A stretch of 64,000 nt of DNA, from the IMG/VR virus record IMGVR_UViG_3300008117_000025, positions 118,847 through 182,846 of that record, one strand, 5' to 3'. This stretch comes from a virus. The stretch's first letter is position 1; each line of letters starts with the position of its first letter. The position numbers and the translations under genes were made by a program. The notes under the pieces are model-generated. The model did not search any database. It was given only the letters and a program-made list of their open reading frames with translations, and was not told where the DNA came from. Shown here piece after piece: positions 17,772 through 27,543 of the stretch.

Positions 17772-19223
17772 TTATTTTAAAAGTGATTCTGCAACATAAA
17801 TACCATGTGCACCGGAAACTGTAATACCACGAGCTGATAAGGCATCGCCTACAAAGTGTACATTTGGGTATTCTGTAAGTGATAAATTATGATAATTAAC
17901 AAGTGGTTCAGGTGATAGATATTTTACCTCAGGAATATACATCCCCCAATCATTACCAAATTTAAATACTTTATTCATATCAAAAATAAAATCAGTAATA
18001 TATTTAAAGTATCCTTGGAATTCTTTTTCTACATCTTTCAATCCAATTTCATCAATTTGGGCTGTATTGATAGGTGTTCCTTCTGATGTATTGGATGGAT
18101 TGCGTGTACCTTTAGGTGAAAAATATAAACCGGTATTATTAGGTTTTGTTTGTAATTTATTTACTAGATCGCGTGACCATTTAAATGGATCTTCAATACC
18201 TTTAATTTCCATTAAGATACCAAAATTAGTCATTTTATTTTCAAATTCCTTACCTTTTTTGGCGTGACCATTATAACTTACATCCCCATATGTTTCCTCA
18301 ACTGCCACATAAGCAGCGTTATTATTCGTACAAAAAGAACGAAGGGATACATTATCGAATTTTTGATAGAGTTTAAAGTCATAGCTTACATCGATTAATT
18401 TCTGGAAGTATTTTTGTGGTGCCTCAAAACGAACTCCAATTTGTACTGATTTAGGTTCGTTAGGTAGTTTATATTGATCTGATAGTGCTTGGGCAAAATC
18501 AATACCTGATTTACCCACAGCGAATATAAGGGTATCATATTCAATATTAAACAATATTTCGGGATGTTCTGAGTAATATAATAGATTTTTATCTTCAAAA
18601 TGGATATTGCTAACAGTAGCATTCCATGTAAAATTAACACCACTATCACCTAAATATGAATACCATGCTTTAGCAATCTCATGTAAGAAATTAGATCCAA
18701 TGTGCCATACAGGAAACATTCTCAAACCAAAGTATGGTTTGATAAATTCAGGTTCCTCTTGTGGATCAGACATAAATATTTCTTCTGGTTTAGGGTGGAA
18801 ACGAGTAAAGTTATCTACTACTTGTTTCATTAATTCCATAGCTTTTTCTTCACCACAGTATTTAGATAATTGACCACCAATTGCTGTGTGGTAAGTTAAT
18901 TTACCATCAGACCAACCACCGGCACCAAGCATGCCAGTCATTACTTCTTCAGGTAAACGGCTATGTGGATCATTACCTTTATCAATAATAGTGATTAGTT
19001 CACCAGGATAGCCATTATCTACTAATTTAGTAGCAGCATTAATACCAGCTACACCGGCACCTACAATTACAATTTTCTTATATGTTAGTATTTCTTTTAC
19101 AGGTGGTGGCGTTTCTTCTATTGGAGATGGAGGAATAATAGCTGTTTTAATTCTGCTCTCAGCAGGAACAGCACTGTTAACCATATTATTCCATCCTCTA
19201 ATTGCGTTTTGATGATTTCTCAT
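17772..19223 (-). CDS. FAD-dependent oxidoreductase (COG2509-like)
   Basis: A 483-residue flavoprotein. The dinucleotide-binding motif VIVGAGVAGINAA is at about 52-64. The characteristic GAGGWSDGKLTYH segment and the C-terminal NVHFVGDALSARGITVSGAH, which closes the FAD site, match the uncharacterised FAD-dependent dehydrogenases of COG2509. The first 40 residues are a Pro-rich extension without homology that I can see. The substrate is unknown. Such an enzyme is unusual in a phage and may count as an auxiliary metabolic gene. It overlaps the preceding gene by 4 bases. Confidence 0.85.
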   Translation of the reverse strand: MRNHQNAIRGWNNMVNSAVPAESRIKTAIIPPSPIEETPPPVKEILTYKKIVIVGAGVAGINAATKLVDNGYPGELITIIDKGNDPHSRLPEEVMTGMLGAGGWSDGKLTYHTAIGGQLSKYCGEEKAMELMKQVVDNFTRFHPKPEEIFMSDPQEEPEFIKPYFGLRMFPVWHIGSNFLHEIAKAWYSYLGDSGVNFTWNATVSNIHFEDKNLLYYSEHPEILFNIEYDTLIFAVGKSGIDFAQALSDQYKLPNEPKSVQIGVRFEAPQKYFQKLIDVSYDFKLYQKFDNVSLRSFCTNNNAAYVAVEETYGDVSYNGHAKKGKEFENKMTNFGILMEIKGIEDPFKWSRDLVNKLQTKPNNTGLYFSPKGTRNPSNTSEGTPINTAQIDEIGLKDVEKEFQGYFKYITDFIFDMNKVFKFGNDWGMYIPEVKYLSPEPLVNYHNLSLTEYPNVHFVGDALSARGITVSGAHGIYVAESLLK

Positions 19224-19693
19224 ATATTAATCCAATTTGGTTTGTTGTTTAATTTGTTCCAAGATAAGTTCTTTATTTTGACTTTATCTTCTATATAAAA
19301 TTTTTTATAAGCAGAAATAGTATCTTCACCTTTAAATTGATCAGGCATACATTGTGGGGGCGGAGTAAATCCATTATCTGGAATAGAAGGTTCATTTAAT
19401 TTACACCATTCAAGTACATCTTGTGTTTTATGGCGTTTACCATAGCGTTTAATAAATTCACTACAAATTTCCAAACCATGTTCTACTAACCAACGATAAT
19501 GTTGAATTGATTCACGTACCCATTTAGTTGATGGGTGGTTGAAATGGGCTTTTTTGTATGGAGCTTCTTTACCAATAGCCCAATGTGTAGTACAACACAT
19601 TTGTGCTGATTCAATTTGCATTTTGCGGATGTGGTCATCAGCAAGCTCTTGTGCTGCTGTGATTGGATCGGTATTAATGTAAAATATATTCAT
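19220..19693 (-). CDS. Conserved phage/bacterial protein with HPSTxWVRES block
   Basis: A 157-residue protein starting MNIFYINTDPITAAQELADD. It contains IESAQMCCTTHW, HPSTKWVRESIQHYRWL and PPPQCMPDQFK. I recall the pattern (conserved His, HPS, WVR, PQxMP) from many phages and marine bacteria, without an established function. The conserved His, Asp and Arg hint at an enzyme. Its promoter at 19696-19728 is the best match in the window to the Bacteroidota consensus. Confidence 0.75.
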   Translation of the reverse strand: MNIFYINTDPITAAQELADDHIRKMQIESAQMCCTTHWAIGKEAPYKKAHFNHPSTKWVRESIQHYRWLVEHGLEICSEFIKRYGKRHKTQDVLEWCKLNEPSIPDNGFTPPPQCMPDQFKGEDTISAYKKFYIEDKVKIKNLSWNKLNNKPNWINI

Positions 19694-19695
19694 AC

Positions 19696-19728
19696 TATAA
19701 AGGTATAAAATTTATTTTGACTTACAAA
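19696..19728 (-). promoter_or_regulatory. Consensus-like Bacteroidota promoter
   Basis: TTTG (19725-19728), 19-base spacer, then TACCTTTA within 19696-19705, just before the ATG of 19220-19693. This is the best fit to TTTG-N19-TAnnTTTG in the window. Confidence 0.65.
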
Positions 19729-19735
19729 TAGAGAA

Positions 19736-19756
19736 AGCCCACCTTTAGGGTGGGCT
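19736..19756 (-). terminator. Terminator after 19812-20975
   Basis: AGCCCACC/GGTGGGCT stem (8 bp) with a TAAA-type loop followed by TTCTCTATTTG. Confidence 0.8.
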
Positions 19757-19811
19757 ACAGCTCCAATATTTTTGTCTCTTACGAGCGAACAGGCTATAAA
19801 TCTGTTCTATC

Positions 19812-20975
19812 TTATTGTAAAGCAGGAGCATTGTTATAGTCAATGACTAGTGTTTTTCCTCCTCTTTTAGATTCAAATTTAGCTTGTTTATAAGGTATTG
19901 TTCTAAAATCTATACCATATTTTTGATTTTCATGGCGAGCTAACCATATAATTGGTTTATCTTCTTCAGTTAAATCATTTATATTATCTATATTTCTTGT
20001 AGTACTAATATTTAATATTCCATCTTGTAAATTAAAATCACCCTTAGAAAAAGAACGTTGTACTATTTTTGCATCTTCAGATCCAAAAGCAATTTGTTTT
20101 ACAATTTTTTCATCATTTAGAGGTGGATAATTTTTTATTAATACCACTCCATACCTTTTATCATCCCTAGGATCAATCATATCTAAAACGTATGATTGAA
20201 AAGGATTTTCTTTAAGTATTAGATTATCAATTTTTCCTGCTTTGCCTTGTTCAACAAATTTATTAAGCAAATCTGAAAATTGTTGTCTTTCGCTACTCCA
20301 CCAATAAATTCCATCTTTTTTAACTGAGATACTTTGGTTTTGGGATGTGCTGTATAGCATTACATCTCCTTTCATTCCTAATTTTTTACCTTTATAACCT
20401 ATATTTTCAGCCTTTTTTACACCTTCTACTATAATTTCAGGACCTTCTTTAGCTATAAACTTAATAGTAAGAGGATTATTATCATTTTGTTCAATATAGT
20501 TATTAATAACATTTACTAATTCAGTTTCATTTGATACTCCTCTTCCTCCACCTTCTTGTCCTCCTAAATCAGCCGATTTATATATAGCATTTATACTTAA
20601 TGCAGTTTCCTGTCCATTTAGTTTGCCTACTAATTTTATATCGCGAGCAGAAGCAGCATCTCTAAAAGCACCAACTAAATTGGATTTTTCTTCTTTATTT
20701 TCTGCTTTAAAAATTTCATCACCTACAGCAACATAATCAATAATAAATTCATCTTCACCTTTTACTCCTATTCTAAAAGGCTTACTATCGTAAAATTTAT
20801 TTGAAAACTGATCAGGACGTTTTTTAATTGATTTTAACGATAGCATAGCTTCTTCTAATTCATGTTCTTGAATTATTTCCTGTAAGAGAGACAGTTTAAT
20901 AGGATCGTTTAAATCAACAATCCCATCGTGGCAACGAAATGACCACTCATTTAATATTTTGTCTATAACTTCCAT
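19812..20975 (-). CDS. Tagged putative nuclease-like protein
   Basis: Start at the ATG 20975 (MEVIDKILNEWS), one base after the preceding stop; the longer frame to 21140 overlaps the neighbour and is rejected. About 387 residues. The N-terminus has an L-N-E site like other tags. Around residue 200 is GMKGDVMLYSTSQ followed by SISVKKDGIYWW; an Asp followed about 12-15 residues later by S-V-K-K is compatible with a degenerate PD-(D/E)XK nuclease core, though I cannot confirm the fold. A strong hairpin terminator follows. Confidence 0.75.
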   Translation of the reverse strand: MEVIDKILNEWSFRCHDGIVDLNDPIKLSLLQEIIQEHELEEAMLSLKSIKKRPDQFSNKFYDSKPFRIGVKGEDEFIIDYVAVGDEIFKAENKEEKSNLVGAFRDAASARDIKLVGKLNGQETALSINAIYKSADLGGQEGGGRGVSNETELVNVINNYIEQNDNNPLTIKFIAKEGPEIIVEGVKKAENIGYKGKKLGMKGDVMLYSTSQNQSISVKKDGIYWWSSERQQFSDLLNKFVEQGKAGKIDNLILKENPFQSYVLDMIDPRDDKRYGVVLIKNYPPLNDEKIVKQIAFGSEDAKIVQRSFSKGDFNLQDGILNISTTRNIDNINDLTEEDKPIIWLARHENQKYGIDFRTIPYKQAKFESKRGGKTLVIDYNNAPALQ

Positions 20976-20976
20976 A

Positions 20977-21507
20977 TTATGCTTCTGCTGGTGGTGGAGT
21001 TTCTTCGGCTGGCGCTTCAGGAGCTGGTTCTTCAGCTGGAGGTGTAGTTTCTGGAGCGCCTGCGGCTGCTGTAAATGCTTCAGCACCAGCATCAGCTTTA
21101 GGTGCTTCACCGCCACCTTCTTCTTTATCACCAACAGCATAATTTAATTCTAATAAATCAGCTATTCCTTGTTGTGCTCTTTCTAATTCACCTAATTGTT
21201 GCATATTATATCTCTTACCAGCTACTTTTGCTGTGTAATTTTTCTTGCCGTCATACACAATTGTGAATTCTTGTTCGTTAATTAATTTGAGGTTGAATGT
21301 AGTTGGTTTTGGAGCAACTAAATTAACTTCAGTAATAAAACGACCAAATGATGGAGACATTAAGTCTTCTACAATCTTTTTTAAACCAGGAAAACGATAT
21401 ATTAAATACATAGATTTAGCAGCACGTTGCTCTCTTGCTTCTTGTTCTGCTAGAGCTTTACGCACTGCCACTTTAATATATTTCTCTAATAATATTTTTT
21501 TACTCAC
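20977..21507 (-). CDS. Tagged internal-protein candidate with Ala/Pro-rich tail
   Basis: A 176-residue protein. The N-terminal amphipathic helix [19 protein letters not shown] fits the tag pattern with L-A-E as cut site. The middle (about 30-120) is basic and beta-rich. The last 50 residues are Ala/Pro/Glu-rich low complexity. It overlaps the next gene by 8 bases. The family is not recognised; packaging is inferred from the tag and the surrounding set. Confidence 0.7.
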   Translation of the reverse strand: MSKKILLEKYIKVAVRKALAEQEAREQRAAKSMYLIYRFPGLKKIVEDLMSPSFGRFITEVNLVAPKPTTFNLKLINEQEFTIVYDGKKNYTAKVAGKRYNMQQLGELERAQQGIADLLELNYAVGDKEEGGGEAPKADAGAEAFTAAAGAPETTPPAEEPAPEAPAEETPPPAEA

Positions 21508-21871
21508 TATCTGAATTTTGGCTATATTGGATTTCTTCCTCAGTTAGATATTCAGCTATACTATGCATATAATCTGAAGCTAAGGTAATATATGCTGATA
21601 CCCATCCAGGCAATTGTTGGTTGGGTTCAATTAATTGATATATTTTAGCAGCATTATTAACCATATCTCTTAATTCACTTTTAGCCATTGTAGCTTCGTG
21701 ATCTTGAGTTGGAGGCCAACTTAAGTGGCCTTCTCTCATCTTTTTAGCTATTGCTTGACGGCGCTTTAAAAGATATTTATCTGTCTTATCCTGTTTTCCA
21801 TCATTGTTGATGTCGGCATCTTCTTTGCCCACAGGATCAAGATTTTCTAATAAATCAATGAGTTTAATCAT
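21500..21871 (-). CDS. MIKL-tagged protein with calcium-loop and conserved core domain
   Basis: A 123-residue protein: tag [12 protein letters not shown], then [17 protein letters not shown], an EF-hand/dockerin-like calcium loop (Asp/Asn at alternate positions), then [20 protein letters not shown] and [18 protein letters not shown]. The last block is one I recognise from internal virion proteins of marine T4-like phages. Calcium binding and packaging are inferred. It lies in an operon of similar tagged proteins. Confidence 0.8.
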   Translation of the reverse strand: MIKLIDLLENLDPVGKEDADINNDGKQDKTDKYLLKRRQAIAKKMREGHLSWPPTQDHEATMAKSELRDMVNNAAKIYQLIEPNQQLPGWVSAYITLASDYMHSIAEYLTEEEIQYSQNSDSE

Positions 21872-21872
21872 T

Positions 21873-22364
21873 TTATTTATCTTTTTTAGCAGGTGCTTTT
21901 TTAGCTACAGGCTTTTCTTCTTTAGGCTCTTCTTTCTTTTCGTCTTTTTTAGGCTCTTCTTTTTTATCAGCTTTTTTATCGTCTTTTTTACCAACAGCTG
22001 GTTTTTTAGCTTTTTCGATAAGACCCATCATTTCTTTAATCTTTTCAGTTTCAGAAGAAACTTTACCTTCAACTTCAGAAATTTGGTTGTCAAGCATTTC
22101 AGCTAATTTAGCATGAGCAGACTTAATCTTTTCTAATTCGTTTACAAACTTTTGCATATGAGCATATTCAGCTACGAATCCTGGTGCGGATTCGCCACCT
22201 TCAGCAATTTGGTATTGACCTAATGCTTCTCTCATACCTTTAAGGCTTTGTAATTCTTTTTTAAGGTGTACTAATTTACCACCACTTTTTGGTAATCCAC
22301 CTTTTTCTTCCATTGCTTCGGCAATTGCTTGGCGAACAACGCTACGTACTTCTGTGATATTCAT
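21873..22364 (-). CDS. Tagged Lys-rich coiled-coil protein
   Basis: Start at the ATG 22364 ([20 protein letters not shown]), because the earlier in-frame ATG at 22412 lies before the promoter box 22391-22400. About 163 residues: amphipathic tag with I-A-E, coiled coil (about 25-110), then a Lys/Glu/Pro/Ala tail ending KKAPAKKDK that resembles histone-H1-like tails. It could bind DNA in the capsid; this is speculative. Confidence 0.7.
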   Translation of the reverse strand: MNITEVRSVVRQAIAEAMEEKGGLPKSGGKLVHLKKELQSLKGMREALGQYQIAEGGESAPGFVAEYAHMQKFVNELEKIKSAHAKLAEMLDNQISEVEGKVSSETEKIKEMMGLIEKAKKPAVGKKDDKKADKKEEPKKDEKKEEPKEEKPVAKKAPAKKDK

Positions 22365-22390
22365 GATTTTGTTTTTGTTGTGTTTATGTG

Positions 22391-22400
22391 TATAAATATT
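22391..22400 (-). promoter_or_regulatory. Promoter box for 21873-22364
   Basis: AATATTTATA, 26 bases before the chosen ATG; excludes the earlier in-frame ATG. Confidence 0.5.
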
Positions 22401-23415
22401 ATAAAGTTTCATCTAGATCGGCTAATCCCGTGTCGTCTTTTCTTAAGTCACGTTCAATGTCACGCATTGTATCCATTGCCCATTTACGTTGTAATGGTTT
22501 TAATTCGCCATTGATTGCGTTTTCAATGAATGGAAAAAATTCATCGTCAATCAATTTATATACTTCAGCAAAAAACAATTCACGAACGCGTGCATCATCT
22601 ATATTCGATTCATTATATAAATCAGATATAGCATCATAAATAAATTTACCATACTGTAAATCACGAGGCTCATTTGAGAGCTTGTCAACAGCCCCAACAA
22701 TGGCTTGATTTTTTTCTTTATCGGCTCCAAAGCCTTCAGTTCCAACGATTTCATATAAACCTTTTACTATTTCATGTACTAACATTGGAAAGCAAATAGC
22801 ACGAGCCTTGATTACAAATTGCTCGTTTTCTTCATCATATTCCATTTCACTTTCACCACCTTGCATTTTTTGACCTTGAGCAAGCATTGCTAACATCATT
22901 GCAATTGCATTCTCATCATCATATATACCAAATGCTAATTTTAATATTTCACTATATTTTTCAACCAATTCTGGACTGATTTGGTCAAGGTACTCTCTAA
23001 AGAGCATAAAGCCAAAAGCACCTCTAATAGAGGCACCTTGTGTAATACCGTTAATAATACGGCGTTTTGCTTTTTCAGCTTCAAGAGGCATATTATCTAA
23101 ACTTTCTTCACCACCTCCCATTCCCATGTTTAGATCTCCCATATCAACTATCTTAGCATCAATTTTGATGTTTGCATAATCAATAATTGGGTAAGCATCA
23201 GTTACCATTTGGGCAGCTACCATTTCAAGTTCATCGCGATATCCTTCTTCTGCTTGAATAATTTCACCTAATAATGCTTGTGAACGCACCATTGTTTGCA
23301 TTAGATTTTTATCACCAAGCATTTGGCGTAATGATTCACCTGATTTACCTTTTAGGGCAGTCATTGTTTTAGGTGAAAATATCTTTTCGTAATCGACTTC
23401 TAATAAGCGGCTCAT
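22399..23415 (-). CDS. Conserved hypothetical phage protein
   Basis: A 338-residue, mostly helical acidic protein starting MSRLLEVDYEKIFSPKTMTA. It contains a Met/Gly-rich loop (DLNMGMGGGEESLDNMP) and a KARAICFPMLVHEIVKGLYE helix. No tag is evident. It sits in the tagged-protein operon and shares one base with the preceding stop. No family recognised; possibly structural. Confidence 0.7.
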   Translation of the reverse strand: MSRLLEVDYEKIFSPKTMTALKGKSGESLRQMLGDKNLMQTMVRSQALLGEIIQAEEGYRDELEMVAAQMVTDAYPIIDYANIKIDAKIVDMGDLNMGMGGGEESLDNMPLEAEKAKRRIINGITQGASIRGAFGFMLFREYLDQISPELVEKYSEILKLAFGIYDDENAIAMMLAMLAQGQKMQGGESEMEYDEENEQFVIKARAICFPMLVHEIVKGLYEIVGTEGFGADKEKNQAIVGAVDKLSNEPRDLQYGKFIYDAISDLYNESNIDDARVRELFFAEVYKLIDDEFFPFIENAINGELKPLQRKWAMDTMRDIERDLRKDDTGLADLDETL

Positions 23416-23660
23416 TATTTTTTAGATTTAAAGCGTGCTACAATTTTTTTAAGCATTTCTTCTTCGTTCATTGCTTTAGGAGCAGGTTTAACTTCAGGAT
23501 TACCTAATGGACGACGTGGTTTTGGTTTACCTGTATCTGGTTTACCTGGTGCTACAGCTGGTCCAGGAGATGGTTTTGGTTTACTAGGTGCCGGAGCATT
23601 TTCGTTTAATACTCTATCAACGATCTCACGGATGATTTCTTTAAGTTTATTTTTGTTCAT
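23415..23660 (-). CDS. Tagged Pro/Lys-rich short protein
   Basis: 81 residues. The first 22 (LKEIIREIVDRVLNEN) form an amphipathic helix with L-N-E as a likely protease site. The rest is Pro/Lys-rich and disordered, with a helical basic end. After cleavage a basic Pro-rich peptide of about 60 residues would remain, of the kind found as internal DNA-associated peptides in phage heads. The role is inferred. Confidence 0.65.
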   Translation of the reverse strand: MNKNKLKEIIREIVDRVLNENAPAPSKPKPSPGPAVAPGKPDTGKPKPRRPLGNPEVKPAPKAMNEEEMLKKIVARFKSKK

Positions 23661-23661
23661 T

Positions 23662-26292
23662 TTATTTCTTTTTTTCGTTTATGTGTTTGCGTAGTAATTC
23701 TTTAAATTCTGTTAAGTGACTTGGATTGCGGTCAAAATATTCATTTACAATATAACGATGAATTTCTGCCAAATTACGTTGTTGTAAGGCTTGTAGTAAA
23801 TTAGCAGGTGAATCTAACCTTACTAGGGTATTCTGTATAATAAGGAAATGATTATTTCCAGGTTGGATTACAACAGATAATACATTTGTATTGTTATTTA
23901 ATCGAATATTATATATAGCACTTTGTCCACTTTCATATACTTGGTTAACCCTACCTCTTCCACCTATTAGATTTTGGCGGCGAGCAACACCTCTATTACC
24001 TACTGTAATACCTGGTAACCAGTTTCTTGGCCAGTTTCTTATTATGAAGTTAGCAGTAGTGAGAGTAGCAGGGATTCCAGCATTTTGAAAAATATCTCCT
24101 ATTCCAACTTCTCCTTCTGCAGGTGCAGCGGCTTGTTGAGGACGAGGAGCATTTGGTTGTCCTGCTGGTCTACCTCTTCTTGCAATACCACCTACTTGAG
24201 CAGCTATTTGACCAGCTGCTGGTTGTCCTTGTCCTAGTAATTGTCTTGCTAATGCGCTAGGTACATTTGCTTTAACTAATTTACCTGATTGATCAGATAC
24301 TTTAAAGCTATTTCTTGGATCTGCTGTGTTGATAAGTAAAGCAGTATTACCATTCATAGCTGGTTTGTATCTGTTAGTATCTGATACTGGTGGGTTGCTA
24401 GATATAAAGTCTTTTTTAGAGTTACCAATCATACTAAATCCTTGATTTCCTAATAGTGTAGTTAAATCATTATCATTGAATGTTTGATTTGTTGCTCTTA
24501 AATAAGCAAAATAGGATCTCCATTCATTAGCATCTAGACTAGTTGAGGTATTTCTGCTTCTCCAATTATTACCACTATAATCAGCAATTGATCTTTGTTG
24601 GCGTGGATTAATAGTAGCAGGCATTAATAAAAATGCTGATCTTTCACCAGAAGCCGTTAATACTACTGATGGGATATCCCCATATTGTACTATTCTTTGG
24701 TTATAAGGAATAGCATTAATAATCGATGTTAAAGCATCTTTATCTATAGTTGCAGGAATATTTCGTTCATCATCTCTAAATAAATTTAATGCATTTTGCT
24801 GGAATGATTCGTTATCTTTAGCATCAGTAAATGCTTGTTGTACTTCTTCATTATCAAAGGGAACTGATGTTATTTTTCCGTCTTCACCTACTTTATATGA
24901 AGAGAATGAGTTAGAATCTAATACAATTTCTCCACCTTCTACTGGTTTAACTATTAAGGCAGAATTTTCATCCTTTTTAGCATTGTCTAATATTTTTGTA
25001 ATTAAACTTCTATCAATAATTTCATCTTGAGCTAATTTCAATAGATTTCTTATAGGGATTTTATCTAGTTCTGGGTAGTCAATAAGATATTTTGATGTAC
25101 GTTTGTTTAATTTGATGTTGGGGAAATCATCTTCGGCTTGGTATAATCCTATTTTAATATCATCTCCCAATTCTAATTTAACTATAGTATCACCTTCTTT
25201 ATTAATATATACTCTTTCATCAGACTCTAAATACCATTTATTTAATTGAGTTATAAGTTTTTTAACATCAAATGGAATCTTTTCTTGCGAAAGGTATTTT
25301 AAAGGAATTTCATTTTGGAGATTTGCTGTTATTGATCTTCTAATTTGATTTGGGAACTTATCTAAATTTTTCAATAAAGTAACAGAATCAATAACACCAG
25401 GGGATTCAGCTATAAATTTAGCTAATTCAGGATATTTAGGTAAATATTTTTCTACAAATTCTTCATCACTAATATCAGAAAACAATTCATTACTTCTATT
25501 ATTTTTTCTAACTACTAAGTATTGTTGTTTTGCTGAAAAGGGGAATTTAGTCCATTCTCTATAACCTACAGATTGATTTCTGTATTGTTGGGTCATTTTT
25601 TCAGTTGAAGAAATAGGGATATACTTTAAAATAGATTTAATATTTGGTATATCTCTTAACCAAGGAACTTCACTTAACAACCCATCAAAATCCATTGGAT
25701 TTGATTCGTGAGGAGAATTTTTTCTATTTGTATAAACGTATCTTTCATTTTCATTAGTTGTTTTAGGATCTCTAACTTGAATAGCAACAAAACTTAATTT
25801 ATCGCCATCTGAAAGATTATTATTTTTTGCTAGATAAAATGTTGGATAAGATCTGTATGCACTATAACGATAGCTAGGGAATGAGGATCTAGTTATACAC
25901 CATTTTTCTCCATCACCGTATCTAATACAGTTATCTTGTTTACTACCATTATATATAACAATAGTATTATCGTCATTATGATATACAACATCTGGGGTGA
26001 TATCTAGTTCTTCAACACCTTCTTCACCTTTAGTTGCAGTAACTAATCTAATGAATTTAGCTATAGACCATTTATTTAAATCTCTTTGATCGCTAGGTAA
26101 TTTTTCCTTAATACGATCAAAAGTATTGATATATGCTCTTAATTGGTCATCTGTGATTTGAATATTAAGATCATCAGCTTCTTCTTGGAATCTTTTAATA
26201 AAACCTTTTATAGCGTTTTCGCCATAAGCTTCATTAAGCTCATTTTTCCAATTGTGTACAACGTGTAATATAAATCTATCTATATTTCTCAT
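23662..26292 (-). CDS. Large internal-protein candidate with Cys-motif domain
   Basis: An 876-residue protein. The N-terminus contains ELNEAYG (about 18-24), a tag-like L-N-E site. Residues about 28-230 form a domain with CIRYGDGEKWCIT (122-134) that also occurs twice in the 1358-residue protein; shared flanks are an N-terminal helical F..R/F..IK segment and a later PNIKSILKYIPI. The central 350 residues are unassigned. About 660-720 is Ala/Pro/Gln-rich, and the C-terminal 150 residues are a separate domain ending in Lys. A virion-packaged effector is my best guess; no enzymatic motif is certain. Confidence 0.75.
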   Translation of the reverse strand: MRNIDRFILHVVHNWKNELNEAYGENAIKGFIKRFQEEADDLNIQITDDQLRAYINTFDRIKEKLPSDQRDLNKWSIAKFIRLVTATKGEEGVEELDITPDVVYHNDDNTIVIYNGSKQDNCIRYGDGEKWCITRSSFPSYRYSAYRSYPTFYLAKNNNLSDGDKLSFVAIQVRDPKTTNENERYVYTNRKNSPHESNPMDFDGLLSEVPWLRDIPNIKSILKYIPISSTEKMTQQYRNQSVGYREWTKFPFSAKQQYLVVRKNNRSNELFSDISDEEFVEKYLPKYPELAKFIAESPGVIDSVTLLKNLDKFPNQIRRSITANLQNEIPLKYLSQEKIPFDVKKLITQLNKWYLESDERVYINKEGDTIVKLELGDDIKIGLYQAEDDFPNIKLNKRTSKYLIDYPELDKIPIRNLLKLAQDEIIDRSLITKILDNAKKDENSALIVKPVEGGEIVLDSNSFSSYKVGEDGKITSVPFDNEEVQQAFTDAKDNESFQQNALNLFRDDERNIPATIDKDALTSIINAIPYNQRIVQYGDIPSVVLTASGERSAFLLMPATINPRQQRSIADYSGNNWRSRNTSTSLDANEWRSYFAYLRATNQTFNDNDLTTLLGNQGFSMIGNSKKDFISSNPPVSDTNRYKPAMNGNTALLINTADPRNSFKVSDQSGKLVKANVPSALARQLLGQGQPAAGQIAAQVGGIARRGRPAGQPNAPRPQQAAAPAEGEVGIGDIFQNAGIPATLTTANFIIRNWPRNWLPGITVGNRGVARRQNLIGGRGRVNQVYESGQSAIYNIRLNNNTNVLSVVIQPGNNHFLIIQNTLVRLDSPANLLQALQQRNLAEIHRYIVNEYFDRNPSHLTEFKELLRKHINEKKK

Positions 26293-26690
26293 TACTTTGT
26301 TTTACCCCATTTTTTACCCTTACCAGGATCTGAACATTGTGAAGGTGTTGGGCGGCAGGAAGGGTATTTTGCTCGCGTTTCACCTTTTTTACGGCCACAA
26401 GGTTTACATTTTTTCTTACCGTCTACCTCGCGACATGTATTACAATCAACCCAACCTCCTGTTTTACCAGGTGCACCTTTGCGTTTAAACCAAGTGCGAA
26501 GGGTTTCTTTTTTTTTCTCGTCTAATTGATCAATAAGTTCTTCTTTTAATCCTTTCCAAATATTACCTTTACGGCAACGTACAATAGCACCTGACTTATA
26601 GGCAGATGGCTTATCATATTTGCGATCGGCAATTCGTTTGCAACGATCTTCGTTAAGAATTTCTTTCGCTATGTCGGTTAATTTGATCAC
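26292..26690 (-). CDS. MIKL-tagged Cys-rich basic protein, DUF5872-like
   Basis: 132 residues: tag MIKLTDIAKEILNED, a DRCKRIADRKYDKPSAYKSG block, and a C-terminal part with eight Cys in a Lys/Gly-rich context (DCNTCREVDGKKKCKPCG, YPSCRP). The block and Cys pattern are familiar from marine T4-like phages (DUF5872-like) and probably bind zinc. Mature protein after L-N-E would be strongly basic. Function unknown. Confidence 0.8.
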   Translation of the reverse strand: MIKLTDIAKEILNEDRCKRIADRKYDKPSAYKSGAIVRCRKGNIWKGLKEELIDQLDEKKKETLRTWFKRKGAPGKTGGWVDCNTCREVDGKKKCKPCGRKKGETRAKYPSCRPTPSQCSDPGKGKKWGKTK

Positions 26691-26693
26691 TTT

Positions 26694-27164
26694 TTATATA
26701 TTAAAAAAATATAATAATTGATTTTTCCCATTAATTTTGACCATCTCTAAATTATCTGTTGTTCCTGTATATCCTGCATTCATCATTGTATTGATGTTGT
26801 TCATGTTTCCTTTATATGCATCCTGTACACCTCTTATAAAATAGGATTCAACAAAATTATCTTGAAAATCTTCATGTTTAGGATGCCAATCTATAGCATC
26901 TTTATATAATTCATGAAGTATTTTAGGATTATTATCTAAAAAAACTATATATTCTACATCATTAGTTAATACCTTGTATGGTTTATTATCCCAATTCCAC
27001 TCAGAAATCCATTCATCTTCATTTTCATCTTCATCATACCCTATTAGATGTCCTAAATCTTGAACAATTAATTGTTTTAATATAGAAGATACCTCTGAAT
27101 TTTGTTGAAGTTGTCCTGTGGGGGATATTTCAAGTTCTTTTAATATGTCTAATAATTTAATCAT
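26694..27164 (-). CDS. MIKL-tagged hypothetical protein
   Basis: Start at the ATG 27164 (MIKLLDILKELEIS), one base from the preceding stop; the longer frame to 27221 overlaps its neighbour. About 156 residues, acidic, with aromatic strands. No known domain. The tag is nearly the consensus form of the set, with L-K-E as possible cut site. Confidence 0.75.
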   Translation of the reverse strand: MIKLLDILKELEISPTGQLQQNSEVSSILKQLIVQDLGHLIGYDEDENEDEWISEWNWDNKPYKVLTNDVEYIVFLDNNPKILHELYKDAIDWHPKHEDFQDNFVESYFIRGVQDAYKGNMNNINTMMNAGYTGTTDNLEMVKINGKNQLLYFFNI

Positions 27165-27165
27165 A

Positions 27166-27543
27166 TTACCATTTTCTGCAAGACCAATATCTTGCTTTTG
27201 TACGTGGTCCTGGGTTGGCACAGTTATGTCTTGCTCTAAAGGCAGCGCGGCGTTTAGGATTATTTTTCTTAATGTTCATTCCCTTAGCACCAAAGTTTAC
27301 TTTTACAACTTTACCTGTTTTAGGGTTTTTAACATATACCTTAAACTTTTTAGAATCACCACGCATTGGTTTACCTAATGGTACAGTACGACCTTGATAC
27401 TTAGCTTCTAACATGCAATCGCAATCAGCTTCGTTAAGTTCGTTTTGATATTCTTCCATGAATTGAACAAATTCTAAAATGTCTTGTTCATTTTCAACGT
27501 CGTACTCTTCTACTTCGTCTATTATTTCTAATAACTTAATCAT
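27166..27543 (-). CDS. MIKL-tagged conserved basic phage protein
   Basis: 125 residues: tag MIKLLEIIDEVEE, an acidic stretch with LNEAD (second possible cut), then a conserved basic domain with VPLGKPMRGDSKKFKVYV, KVNFGAKGM and FRARHNCANPGPRTKARYW. I recognise this domain as widespread in marine phages; function unknown, the Cys/His/Arg pattern suggests nucleic-acid or metal binding. Cleavage after L-N-E would separate the acidic part from the basic domain. Confidence 0.8.
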   Translation of the reverse strand: MIKLLEIIDEVEEYDVENEQDILEFVQFMEEYQNELNEADCDCMLEAKYQGRTVPLGKPMRGDSKKFKVYVKNPKTGKVVKVNFGAKGMNIKKNNPKRRAAFRARHNCANPGPRTKARYWSCRKW

